A stretch of 64,000 bases of DNA from an uncultured Paracoccaceae bacterium. Its GTDB lineage: Bacteria; Pseudomonadota; Alphaproteobacteria; Rhodobacterales; Rhodobacteraceae. The notes beneath the pieces are model-generated. The model worked only from the letters and a program-made list of their open reading frames with translations, was not told the DNA's origin and did not search any database. The stretch covers positions 1 through 64,000 of the forward strand of contig CAMFGW010000003.1 in the NCBI GenBank assembly GCA_945952025.1, given 5' to 3'. The translations under genes and the position numbers were made by a program. Below, one piece after another: positions 52,668-60,036 of the stretch; the first letter of the stretch is position 1; each line of letters begins with the position of its first letter.

Positions 52668-52694
52668 GGGCCGCGCCTGTGCGCGGCCCTTTTT
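52668..52694. terminator. Intrinsic terminator after the MFS gene
   Basis: GGGCCGCGC (52668-52676) pairs perfectly with GCGCGGCCC (52681-52689) around CTGT, followed by TTTTT. It lies between the convergent MFS and truA genes. Confidence 0.92.
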
Positions 52695-53461
52695 CATGCG
52701 AAGGGGTCGGTCGGGTAGCGCACACCGGTCAGGTAGAGCCCCAGCGGCGGCGCCACCGGCCCGCAGGCCGCGCGGTCGCGGGCGGCGAGTGCCGCACCCA
52801 CATCCGCAGGCGCCCAGGCCCCCGCGCCGACCCGTTCCAGCGTGCCGACCATCGAGCGGACCTGGTTGTGCAGGAAGCTGCGGGCGCGCAGGCGGAAGCG
52901 GATTTCCTGGCCGTGGGGCAGGGGGACCTCGTCGATCTCGATTGCGTCGAGCGTCTTGACGGGGCTCGCCGACTGGCACTGGACAGAGCGGAAGGTGGTG
53001 AAGTCGTGCCGCCCGACAAGCTGTGCCGCGCCTTCGCGCATCGCGCGCACGTCAAGGGGGCGCAGGACCTGCCAGACAAGGCCGCGGTCGTGCGTCGCGG
53101 GCGCGCGGCGGACCAGAAGGCGGAAGAGGTAGCGCCGCTCGATCGCCGAAAAGCGGGCGTGGAAATCGTCCGGGACCCGCGCGGCGGCGATGACCGCGAC
53201 CGGCGCCGGCTTCAGGTGCCAGTTCAGCGCCTCGGACAGCCGGTATGGGTCCCAGTCGCGGGCAAGATCGACATGGGCCACCTGGCCCGTCGCATGGACG
53301 CCCGCGTCCGTCCGCCCGGCCGCCGCGATCCCCGGCGCGTCGGGCTCAAGCCGGCGGAGCGCCGCCTCGACCGCTTCCTGCACCGAGGGCTGGCCGGATT
53401 GCCGCTGCCAGCCCGCGAAGGGGCCGCCGTCATAGTCGATCTTCAGGGCAAAGCGCGGCAT
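52694..53461 (-). CDS. truA: tRNA pseudouridine(38-40) synthase TruA
   Basis: A 255-residue enzyme making pseudouridine at positions 38-40 of the tRNA anticodon stem-loop. The catalytic motif [14 protein letters not shown] at about residues 47-60 includes the nucleophilic Asp. The N-terminal [13 protein letters not shown] and the conserved [14 protein letters not shown] and [13 protein letters not shown] segments are all present. Length is typical. Convergent with the MFS gene and divergent from ycjX-like, separated by a 124-base region with a tandem 13-bp repeat. Confidence 0.95.
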   Translation of the reverse strand: MPRFALKIDYDGGPFAGWQRQSGQPSVQEAVEAALRRLEPDAPGIAAAGRTDAGVHATGQVAHVDLARDWDPYRLSEALNWHLKPAPVAVIAAARVPDDFHARFSAIERRYLFRLLVRRAPATHDRGLVWQVLRPLDVRAMREGAAQLVGRHDFTTFRSVQCQSASPVKTLDAIEIDEVPLPHGQEIRFRLRARSFLHNQVRSMVGTLERVGAGAWAPADVGAALAARDRAACGPVAPPLGLYLTGVRYPTDPFA

Positions 53462-53491
53462 GGCAGCCCCCTAGCGCGCCCCTGGCCGTCC

Positions 53492-53517
53492 GGCAAGAAG
53501 GTTTGGCAAGAAGGTTC
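53492..53517. repeat. 13-bp tandem repeat in the truA / ycjX-like divergent region
   Basis: GGCAAGAAGGTTT (53492-53504) is directly followed by GGCAAGAAGGTTC (53505-53517). No gene overlaps it. Confidence 0.85.
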
Positions 53518-53585
53518 GGCATGAACCTTCCCCCTACCGCTGCCGCCCCTGCCCCCCTATCTAGGACGGGCGAAAGGGGACCGAT

Positions 53586-54995
53586 GTGGGCCTGAGTGAC
53601 ATGTTCGACGGCGTGGCGCGGGCCGCGCGTGGCCTGACGGGGCGCGAAGAGGTCATCCGGCTGGGGGTCACGGGCCTCTCTGGCGCGGGCAAGACCGTCT
53701 TCATCACCTCGCTCGTCGCGAACCTTCTGGACCGCGGCCATATGCCCGCCCTTCGGGCCGAAGCCGAGGGGCGCATCCGCGCCGTCTACCTGCAACCCCA
53801 GCCCGACGATACCTTGCCCCGCTTCGACTATGAGGCGCACCTGGCCGCCCTGTCGGCGCCCGACCCCCATTGGCCCGAAAGCACCCGCGCGATCAGCGAG
53901 CTGCGCCTGTCGTTCCGGCTGGCGGCGGGGGGGATCGTTGCGGGCCTTCTGGGCGGCAGCGCGGGCGAGCGGGTGCTGCACCTTGATATCGTGGACTACC
54001 CCGGCGAGTGGCTCCTGGACCTGGGCCTTCTGGGCCTGAGCTACGAGGACTGGTCGCGCCAGACGCTCGAACGGATGGCGAAGCGGGACGAGGGCGCGGA
54101 CTGTCTGGCGCGTGCAGCGTCCGTCGACCCCGGCGCGCGACTGGACGAGGGGCAGGCGACGGGGCTTGCGGCGGCCTTCACCGGCTATCTGGCGGCGGCG
54201 CGCAAGGCGGGGTTTTCCGACCTGACGCCGGGGCGGTTCCTTCTGCCCGGCGATCTGGCCGGATCGCCCGCGCTGACCTTCGCGCCCCTGCCCGAAACCG
54301 CCACGCCTGCGGGTCGCGGCAGCCTTGGGCGCGAGTTCGCGCGCCGCTATGACGCCTACCGCGAAAAGGTGGTGAGGCCCTTCTTCCGCGACCATTTCCT
54401 GCGCATCGACCGGCAGATCGTGCTGGTCGACGTGCTGGGCGCGCTTGCCTCCGGTCCTCGGGCGGTGGCCGACATGCGCGACACGATGGCGGGGATCCTT
54501 GCGGCCTTCCGGCCGGGGCGGACCAGCTGGCTCGGGCTTCTGTTCGGCCAGCGGCGCATCGGGCGCATCCTCTTTGCCGCGACCAAGGCCGACCACCTGC
54601 ACCACGACCAGCACCGCAAGGTCGCGGCCATCGTCGCGGCGATCATGCGGGCGGCCAAGGACCGGGCGGATTTCGCCGGGGCAGAGACGGCGGCGATGGC
54701 GCTCGCCTCGGCCAGGGCGACGGTCGAGGACCGGGTGACGCATGACGGCCATCCGCTCGACGCGGTCAAGGGCCGGCTTGACGGCCGGGGCTGGTCCGCC
54801 TTTCACGCAGGGGATTTGCCGGACCATCCGGCTTCGGTCCTGGACCCGGCGCGCGCCTCGGATGCGGCCTGGCTCGACGCCGGCTATGCGCAGATCCGCG
54901 TCCTGCCGCCGCCGGGGCTGGTCCGGCCGGGGCACGGGCTGCCGAACATCCGGCTGGACCGGGCCGTCGACTTCCTGATCGGCGACCGTCTGTGA
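53586..54995 (+). CDS. YcjX-family P-loop ATPase/GTPase
   Basis: A 469-residue protein of the YcjX (DUF463) family. The Walker A motif GLSGAGKT is at about residues 29-36. HLDIVDYPGEWLLDL and DRQIVLVDVLGAL follow, and ATKADHLHHDQH in the C-terminal half resembles a GTPase G4 element. The family is associated with phage-shock/envelope stress and, in E. coli, is encoded next to YcjF, as here. The start is GTG at 53586 with AAGGGGA upstream; an ATG at 53601 is an alternative. The DUF697 gene follows after 7 bases. Confidence 0.88.
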   Translation: MGLSDMFDGVARAARGLTGREEVIRLGVTGLSGAGKTVFITSLVANLLDRGHMPALRAEAEGRIRAVYLQPQPDDTLPRFDYEAHLAALSAPDPHWPESTRAISELRLSFRLAAGGIVAGLLGGSAGERVLHLDIVDYPGEWLLDLGLLGLSYEDWSRQTLERMAKRDEGADCLARAASVDPGARLDEGQATGLAAAFTGYLAAARKAGFSDLTPGRFLLPGDLAGSPALTFAPLPETATPAGRGSLGREFARRYDAYREKVVRPFFRDHFLRIDRQIVLVDVLGALASGPRAVADMRDTMAGILAAFRPGRTSWLGLLFGQRRIGRILFAATKADHLHHDQHRKVAAIVAAIMRAAKDRADFAGAETAAMALASARATVEDRVTHDGHPLDAVKGRLDGRGWSAFHAGDLPDHPASVLDPARASDAAWLDAGYAQIRVLPPPGLVRPGHGLPNIRLDRAVDFLIGDRL

Positions 54996-55002
54996 GGCAC
55001 GC

Positions 55003-56088
55003 ATGAGCTCTGACCCCAAAGCCCCCAACCCGCCCCCCCGCCGCGGCCCGGTCGTCATCGCGCTGGACGAGGCGCCCCCCGCTTCGGCCTTCGAGGCGCG
55101 GCCGGCCTCGCTGCCCGACTGCGACGTGCCCCCGGACGCCGAGCCGCCGCCCGTCGGCCGCGCCATGGCGCGCGCCATCGCCATCACCGGGGGCGGCGGG
55201 GCGGGCGCGGGCACCTGGTTCCTGACCAGCCTCACCGCGCTTGTCTCCTTCCTTCTTTCGTTCGCGGCCCTGTCCTTCGTCGAGGGGCTGATGGCCGCCC
55301 ACCCGGTCCTTGGCTGGATCGCCACCGCGCTATTCGCGGCCTTCGTCCTCTCGGCCGTGATCCTCGCGCTGCGCGAGGTCCTGGCCTATTCGCGGCTTTC
55401 GAGCCTTGACCGGCTGCGCTCGGCGGCAGAGGGGGCCTTCGCCGCCGATGACCTGTCCGCCGCGCGGCGGGTGACGGCGGCGCTCGCGGCGCTTTATCGC
55501 GGGCGGGCGGATATGGAATGGTCGGCGCGGCGTCATGCCGACCGGGCCGAAGGCGTGCTGGACACCGAGACGCTTCTGGCGCTGGCCGAGCGCGACTACC
55601 TGGCCCCCCTTGACCAGGCGGCGCGGCGCGAGATCGAGCAGGCGGCGCGCACGGTGGCGGCGGTCACGGCCATTGTGCCCCTTGCGCTCGCCGATGTCGC
55701 GGCGGCGCTTTTTGCCAACCTGCGCATGGTCCGGCGGATCGCCGCGCTTTACGGCGGACGGGCCGGCCTTTTCGGCAGCCTGCGGCTTTTGCGGTCGGTC
55801 ATGGTGCACCTTGTGGCCACGGGTGCCGTGGCAGCGGGCGACGACCTGATCCATTCCGTCGCGGGGGGCGGGCTTTTGTCGAAGCTGTCGCGCCGGTTCG
55901 GCGAGGGGGTGATCAACGGCGCGCTGACCGCCCGCGTCGGCGTCGCGGCGATGGAGGTGTGCCGCCCGCTGCACTTCCGCGCCCTGCCGCGCCCGAAGAT
56001 CACCAACCTTCTGTCGCGGGGGCTGAAGGGTCTGTTCGCGTCGGACCCCGAGCCAGATCGCAAGGGCGCCGCGCCCGAAAGTCCGTAA
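55003..56088 (+). CDS. YcjF-family (DUF697 / TIGR01620) membrane protein
   Basis: A 361-residue inner-membrane protein. A polar Pro-rich N-terminus (about residues 1-60) is followed by two hydrophobic helices (about 71-92 and 102-126, LVSFLLSFAAL; WIATALFAAFVLSAVILAL). The C-terminal DUF697 domain (about 215-335) contains TAIVPLALADVAAALFANLRMVRRIAALYGG. YcjF pairs with YcjX; the molecular role is not settled. It is 7 bases downstream of the YcjX-family gene and certainly in the same operon. Confidence 0.87.
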   Translation: MSSDPKAPNPPPRRGPVVIALDEAPPASAFEARPASLPDCDVPPDAEPPPVGRAMARAIAITGGGGAGAGTWFLTSLTALVSFLLSFAALSFVEGLMAAHPVLGWIATALFAAFVLSAVILALREVLAYSRLSSLDRLRSAAEGAFAADDLSAARRVTAALAALYRGRADMEWSARRHADRAEGVLDTETLLALAERDYLAPLDQAARREIEQAARTVAAVTAIVPLALADVAAALFANLRMVRRIAALYGGRAGLFGSLRLLRSVMVHLVATGAVAAGDDLIHSVAGGGLLSKLSRRFGEGVINGALTARVGVAAMEVCRPLHFRALPRPKITNLLSRGLKGLFASDPEPDRKGAAPESP

Positions 56089-56179
56089 GGGCCGGAAATT
56101 CCCGGAAAAAACGTTGCCACCCGCGCAGGTTGACCGTTAGGTTCGCCAAAACGGGCCCTTGCGGGCTCGTGCAGGCGGG

Positions 56180-58963
56180 ATGGTCATGGTTTCGAATCTG
56201 TTCACATTGGCTGTCATCGGGCTGATCATCCTTCTGGCGATGCCGGTGGCGATCCTGGTCCTGTTCAGCCGCACGGCGCGGCTTTCGGCAGAGATAAGGG
56301 CCCTGGAGCGCCGCATCGCCCGCCTGTCGGACGCGCCCGCCCAGCCGGTTGCCGCGAGCGCGCCGCCTGAAGCGCCGCCCGAAGCGCCCATGGTCGCGCC
56401 CAAGGCCGCCCGCGCTGCCGCCGAGGATCGCGCCCCGGCGAAGCCCGCCGCTCCGCCGCCGCTGCCGCCCTTGCCCCCCGAGCCATCCCCGTCGCCCCAA
56501 CTGCCACGGACCCCGCCCGAGCCGCTGCCCTCTGCCGCCGTGGTCTTTACCCCCGCTCGGTTCGACGCGCTGGCGGCCTGGCTTCGCGCGAACTGGATCT
56601 ACGCCGTCTCGGCCCTGTCGCTCGCGCTCGCGGGGGTGTTCTTTGTGCAATACGGGATGGAGCGGGGGCTTCTGCCGCCCGGCCTGCGCGTCCTTTCGGC
56701 GCTGGCCTTCGGCGCGGCGCTGGTTGCGGCAGGCGAGTGGGTGCGGCGGCGGTCCGGGGACGGGCGGGGCGCGGCCTCGGCCTATATCCCCTCGACCTTC
56801 GCGGGGGCGGGGATCGTGTCGATGTTCGGCGCGGTCATCGCCGCGCGCGGGCTTTACGGGCTGATCGGGCCCGAGGTGGCCTTCGCCGTGCTTCTGGCGG
56901 TCGCGGCCTTGGCGCTGGCGCTCGGCTGGGTCTACGGGCCGTTCCTGGCGGCCGTCGGGCTGATCGGCGCCACGGCCGCGCCCTTTCTGGTCGGGGGGGA
57001 CAGCGCCGATCCGACCTGGCTTTACGCCTATTTCGCGCTGGTGGGCGCGGTGGGGCTTGGCGTCGATGCCGTCCGGCGCTGGGCCTGGGTGTCGGTCCTG
57101 GCGTTGGTCCTGGCCTATGGCGGGATCGGGCTGATCTGGCTCGGGACCGGGGGGGCGCTTGGCCTGCCGCTCTTGGCAGCGGTGCTTCTGGCCGTCGCGG
57201 TGGGTGCGGCGCTGATCCCCGGACTTTCGCTCCGGCCCGATCATGCGGAGCCGGGATTGTGGGCGGCGTTTTACCGCAAGGGAGGCGCGCCGGTGTTTCC
57301 GGTGCGGCTTGCGGCCGGGGCTGCGGCCGCCTCGTCGCTGGGGCTGGCAGTGCTGCAAGGCGCCGTGCCGTCAGACAGCTGGGCAGCCTACCTGGCCCTT
57401 GCCGCTCTGACCGGTTTCTTCCTATGGGCCGCCGGCCCGGCACCTGGCCTGCGCGACCTTGCGGTGCTGCCAGCCCTTGGCTTCCTGGCCCGGCTGGGGA
57501 TCGAGGCGAACGGCGGCGGACCCTTGGCCGAGGCGATGCGCAGCGCCTGGATCGGCCTGCGCGCGCCCGAGAGCGCGCCGCCCCGCGACCTGACGTTGCT
57601 TTTGGCGCTGGCCGCGCTGATGACGCTTGGCGCCGCGGTCCGGGCCGGGACGCTTGGCGCGCCGTTCCGGCGCTGGATGACGCTGGGTGCTGCCGTCTTT
57701 GCGCCCCTGGCGGCCGGCGCGCTCGAGCTTTGGTGGCGCCCGGCGCTGAGCCTTGGCGCCTACCCCTGGGCGCTTCATGTGCTGGCGCTCGCGGCCCTGA
57801 TGACGGCACTGGCGCTTCAGGCCGCACGGGCCGATGGCGCGGATCGGGCGCGCGCTGCGCTTTATACGCTTTCGGCGCTGACGCTCATCGCCTTCGCCTT
57901 CGCGATCGCCTTCAGCGGCGCGGCGCTGACGCTCGCGCTTGCCGCCCTTGCCGTCTTTGCGGCCGGGCTCGACCGCCGTTTCCGCATGGTCGAGATGGGC
58001 TGGTTCCTGCAGGCTGCGACGGTCGTCCTGGGCTATCGGCTCACGGTTGATCCCGGCCTCTTCTGGGCCGTCGATCTGGCGAGCCTGCCCGAGGCGGTGC
58101 TTGCCACGGCAGGCGTTGCGGCGGCGCTTTATGCCGCACTCAGGCTTCTGCCCGACCGCAGCGGCCCCCGCGCGCAGGTGGCGCTGGTCCTGGAATCGGG
58201 GGCGCTCGCGGCGCTGGCCGTTGCGGCCGATGTCCTGCTGCTGCGGGCCCTGACCGGGGGGCCTGATGGTCACACGGACGACTGGTATCTGACCCATTGG
58301 GGCCTGTCGCTGCTGGCGCTGCCGTGGCTCGTGTCGGCCTTCGTCCAGCTTTACCGGAGCGCGGGCGGCGGGGCCTTTGCCCGCGTGCGGACCGGTCTTG
58401 CGGCACTCGCGGCAGTGCTCTGGGCCTTTGGCATGGCGCTTGCGCTGACGGTTTTGAGCCCGGTCGTGCCGCTGGTCGGCCCGGCCGAGGCGCGAGTCTA
58501 CGGGCCGCCCGTCCTCGATACGCTTTTGGTCGCCTATGGCCTGCCCGCGCTGATCTTGTTCGCAGGCGTCCGACTGGTCCCGATCCCCTGGCGCTTCCTG
58601 CGTCGGCTGGTCCTCGGGGCCGGGTTCGCGCTGCTGGCGGTCTATGTGGTGTTCGAGATCCGGCGCTTCTGGCAGGGCGACGACCTGTCGGTGATCGGTG
58701 TGGTGCAGGGCGAGCTTTATTCCTACACGGTCGCGCTGATGGCTTTGGGGGCCGGGCTTCTCTATCAGGCGATCGCGCGTGGCTCGACCGAGCTGCGGCG
58801 CGTCGCTATGGCGGTCATCGGCGTCACCATCGCCAAGGTCTTCCTGTGGGACGCGGCGGGGCTGACCGGGCTCACGCGGGTGGCGTCCTTCGTGGGGCTT
58901 GGCCTTGCGCTGGCAGCGCTGGCCTGGCTGAACCGCTGGGCGGCGGGGCAAGGGAAGGGCTAG
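56180..58963 (+). CDS. DUF2339 multi-pass membrane protein
   Basis: A 927-residue membrane protein. An N-terminal helix (about residues 6-27) is followed by a Pro/Ala-rich linker (about 50-125). Then come some twenty-plus hydrophobic helices to the C-terminus, with the family-typical WLRANWIYAVSALSLALAGVFFVQYGME. This is DUF2339, of unknown function, found in many Gram-negatives. The start ATG at 56180 has no strong Shine-Dalgarno; ATG at 56186 is an alternative. Downstream comes a non-coding stretch with a duplicated element. Confidence 0.83.
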   Translation: MVMVSNLFTLAVIGLIILLAMPVAILVLFSRTARLSAEIRALERRIARLSDAPAQPVAASAPPEAPPEAPMVAPKAARAAAEDRAPAKPAAPPPLPPLPPEPSPSPQLPRTPPEPLPSAAVVFTPARFDALAAWLRANWIYAVSALSLALAGVFFVQYGMERGLLPPGLRVLSALAFGAALVAAGEWVRRRSGDGRGAASAYIPSTFAGAGIVSMFGAVIAARGLYGLIGPEVAFAVLLAVAALALALGWVYGPFLAAVGLIGATAAPFLVGGDSADPTWLYAYFALVGAVGLGVDAVRRWAWVSVLALVLAYGGIGLIWLGTGGALGLPLLAAVLLAVAVGAALIPGLSLRPDHAEPGLWAAFYRKGGAPVFPVRLAAGAAAASSLGLAVLQGAVPSDSWAAYLALAALTGFFLWAAGPAPGLRDLAVLPALGFLARLGIEANGGGPLAEAMRSAWIGLRAPESAPPRDLTLLLALAALMTLGAAVRAGTLGAPFRRWMTLGAAVFAPLAAGALELWWRPALSLGAYPWALHVLALAALMTALALQAARADGADRARAALYTLSALTLIAFAFAIAFSGAALTLALAALAVFAAGLDRRFRMVEMGWFLQAATVVLGYRLTVDPGLFWAVDLASLPEAVLATAGVAAALYAALRLLPDRSGPRAQVALVLESGALAALAVAADVLLLRALTGGPDGHTDDWYLTHWGLSLLALPWLVSAFVQLYRSAGGGAFARVRTGLAALAAVLWAFGMALALTVLSPVVPLVGPAEARVYGPPVLDTLLVAYGLPALILFAGVRLVPIPWRFLRRLVLGAGFALLAVYVVFEIRRFWQGDDLSVIGVVQGELYSYTVALMALGAGLLYQAIARGSTELRRVAMAVIGVTIAKVFLWDAAGLTGLTRVASFVGLGLALAALAWLNRWAAGQGKG

Positions 58964-58970
58964 GCCCGTG

Positions 58971-59124
58971 GTGGCAGGGGCCATTGACCCTGCCATGCGG
59001 TGGTTTGGTCTTTGTCCCGGCCGGTGGCCCAAAGGCCAGCGGCCAGCGCCCGCCCGCCCATGGCGGGCGTAGACCTTTGTGGGTTCAGGACATCAGCGGT
59101 CTAGCGGAGCCGTTTCCCCGCCCG
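58971..59124 (+). repeat. Intergenic repeat element, copy 1
   Basis: About 154 bases opening GTGGCAGGGGCCATTGACCC and closing CCGTTTCCCCGCCCG. It contains CTTTGTCCCGGCCGGTGGCC and the strong hairpin CGCCCGCC/GGCGGGCG. Matches the copy at 59160-59340 throughout, with substitutions and small gaps. It follows the DUF2339 gene and precedes the convergent globin gene. Confidence 0.82.
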
Positions 59125-59159
59125 CCTTGCCCGGCGAGTCGCGGCGACCAGCAGTTGGA

Positions 59160-59340
59160 GTGGCAGAGGCAAGTGACCCTGCCATGCGGTGACTTCGCCC
59201 TTTGTCCCGGCCGGTGGCCCAATGGCCATCGGCCAGCGCCCGCCCCGCCCAAGGCGGGCGCTCCCGCGCCCACCGGGGCAGGCGCTGGCCTTTTGGGGTG
59301 AGTGACACTGAGGGTCCAGCGGAACCGTTTCCCCCGCCCG
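59160..59340 (+). repeat. Intergenic repeat element, copy 2
   Basis: About 181 bases, opening GTGGCAGAGGCAAGTGACCC and closing CCGTTTCCCCCGCCCG. It shares the CTTTGTCCCGGCCGGTGGCC core and the hairpin with copy 1, and has about 27 extra bases in the second half (CGCCCACCGGGGCAGG region). Together with copy 1 it fills almost all of the 404-base gap between 58964 and 59367. Confidence 0.82.
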
Positions 59341-59367
59341 ACCCAGCCGGCCCCGCGTCGATCCGGC

Positions 59368-59796
59368 CTAGCCGAGCCGTGGCGTGCCGTCGTCGAAGGT
59401 CGCAACATCGGTCACGCCGTAGCGCAGGCTCTGGCCGATGCGGTGGGCGAGCGAGGACCAGCCCATGGCCGCGCCCGGCGGCAGCTGGCGCTCGAGCACC
59501 GTATCGAACAGATCGAGCCAGGGCGTGAACATGCCCGGCCGGACATCGCCCGCGGCGCGGTGGACCATCATCGGGTTGCCGTCGTAGACCCGCTCCATCA
59601 GGATCGCATTGCGCCAGAAGCGGGAAATCTTGGCCTCATGCTCGGGCCAGTCGGTCACATGGTTGGCGAAGATCGGGCCGAGCGTCGGGTGCTTGCGGAT
59701 CTCGGCGTAGAAATCGGCGACCACGCGGTCGATGTCATCGGCGGTGACGGGCAGGCGCGGGGGCAGGCGCGGCGGCGTGTGGGGCGGCAAGCTCAT
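59368..59796 (-). CDS. Group III truncated hemoglobin
   Basis: A 142-residue globin. VTADDIDRVVADFYAEIRKHPTLGPIFANHV is the start of the 2/2 fold; it continues with WPEHEAKISRFWRNAILMERVYDGNPM and WLDLFDTVLERQLPP, the group III (trHbP/Ctb-like) pattern. The heme-binding His is probably the one in MVHRAAG, and the Trp of PWLDLF fits the G8 position. GGAAGGAG precedes the ATG at 59796. These globins bind O2, NO or peroxides and protect against oxidative or nitrosative stress. It is the second truncated hemoglobin in the window. The upstream spacer leads to the divergent ileS region. Confidence 0.85.
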   Translation of the reverse strand: MSLPPHTPPRLPPRLPVTADDIDRVVADFYAEIRKHPTLGPIFANHVTDWPEHEAKISRFWRNAILMERVYDGNPMMVHRAAGDVRPGMFTPWLDLFDTVLERQLPPGAAMGWSSLAHRIGQSLRYGVTDVATFDDGTPRLG

Positions 59797-59869
59797 GGGT
59801 AGGCTCCTTCCGGGGACCGACAGTGGCAAGAACCGACCGCGCCCACAAGCGGCCACGTCGCGTTGCGCC

Positions 59870-59898
59870 TTTACGCCGCAGGGGGCCTTTCCTATAAG
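59870..59898 (+). promoter_or_regulatory. Candidate sigma-70 promoter of ileS
   Basis: TTTACG (59870-59875) and TATAAG (59893-59898) are separated by exactly 17 bases, matching 4/6 and 5/6 of the consensus. Transcription would start near 59905, about 130 bases before the ileS ATG. Confidence 0.55.
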
Positions 59899-59905
59899 GC
59901 CGGGG

Positions 59906-59956
59906 ATGAGACTTCGGCCCGCACAGATCCGGCGAATTAGCGGCCCGGCGACCTGA
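59906..59956 (+). CDS. Possible 16-residue leader peptide before ileS
   Basis: ATG at 59906 opens a 16-codon frame, MRLRPAQIRRISGPAT, ending with TGA at 59954-59956. It contains two Ile codons (ATC, ATT) and four Arg codons. A stem CCCGGCG (59944-59950) with CGCCGGG (59964-59970) overlaps its end, an arrangement compatible with translation-sensitive attenuation of ileS. No family match can be expected for such a peptide; it is a hypothesis resting on position and Ile codons. Confidence 0.3.
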   Translation: MRLRPAQIRRISGPAT

Positions 59957-60036
59957 CTTCAGGCGCCGGGACCAGGCGCGCGCCCGCGCCGCCCTTCTTC
60001 CCCCAAGCGGACCCCCTTTGCCAAGGACTGCCCCCC

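Noticed and set aside
58971-59340. Repeats as a CRISPR array
   Set aside because: Only two long imperfect copies, no short identical repeats with unique spacers and no cas genes.
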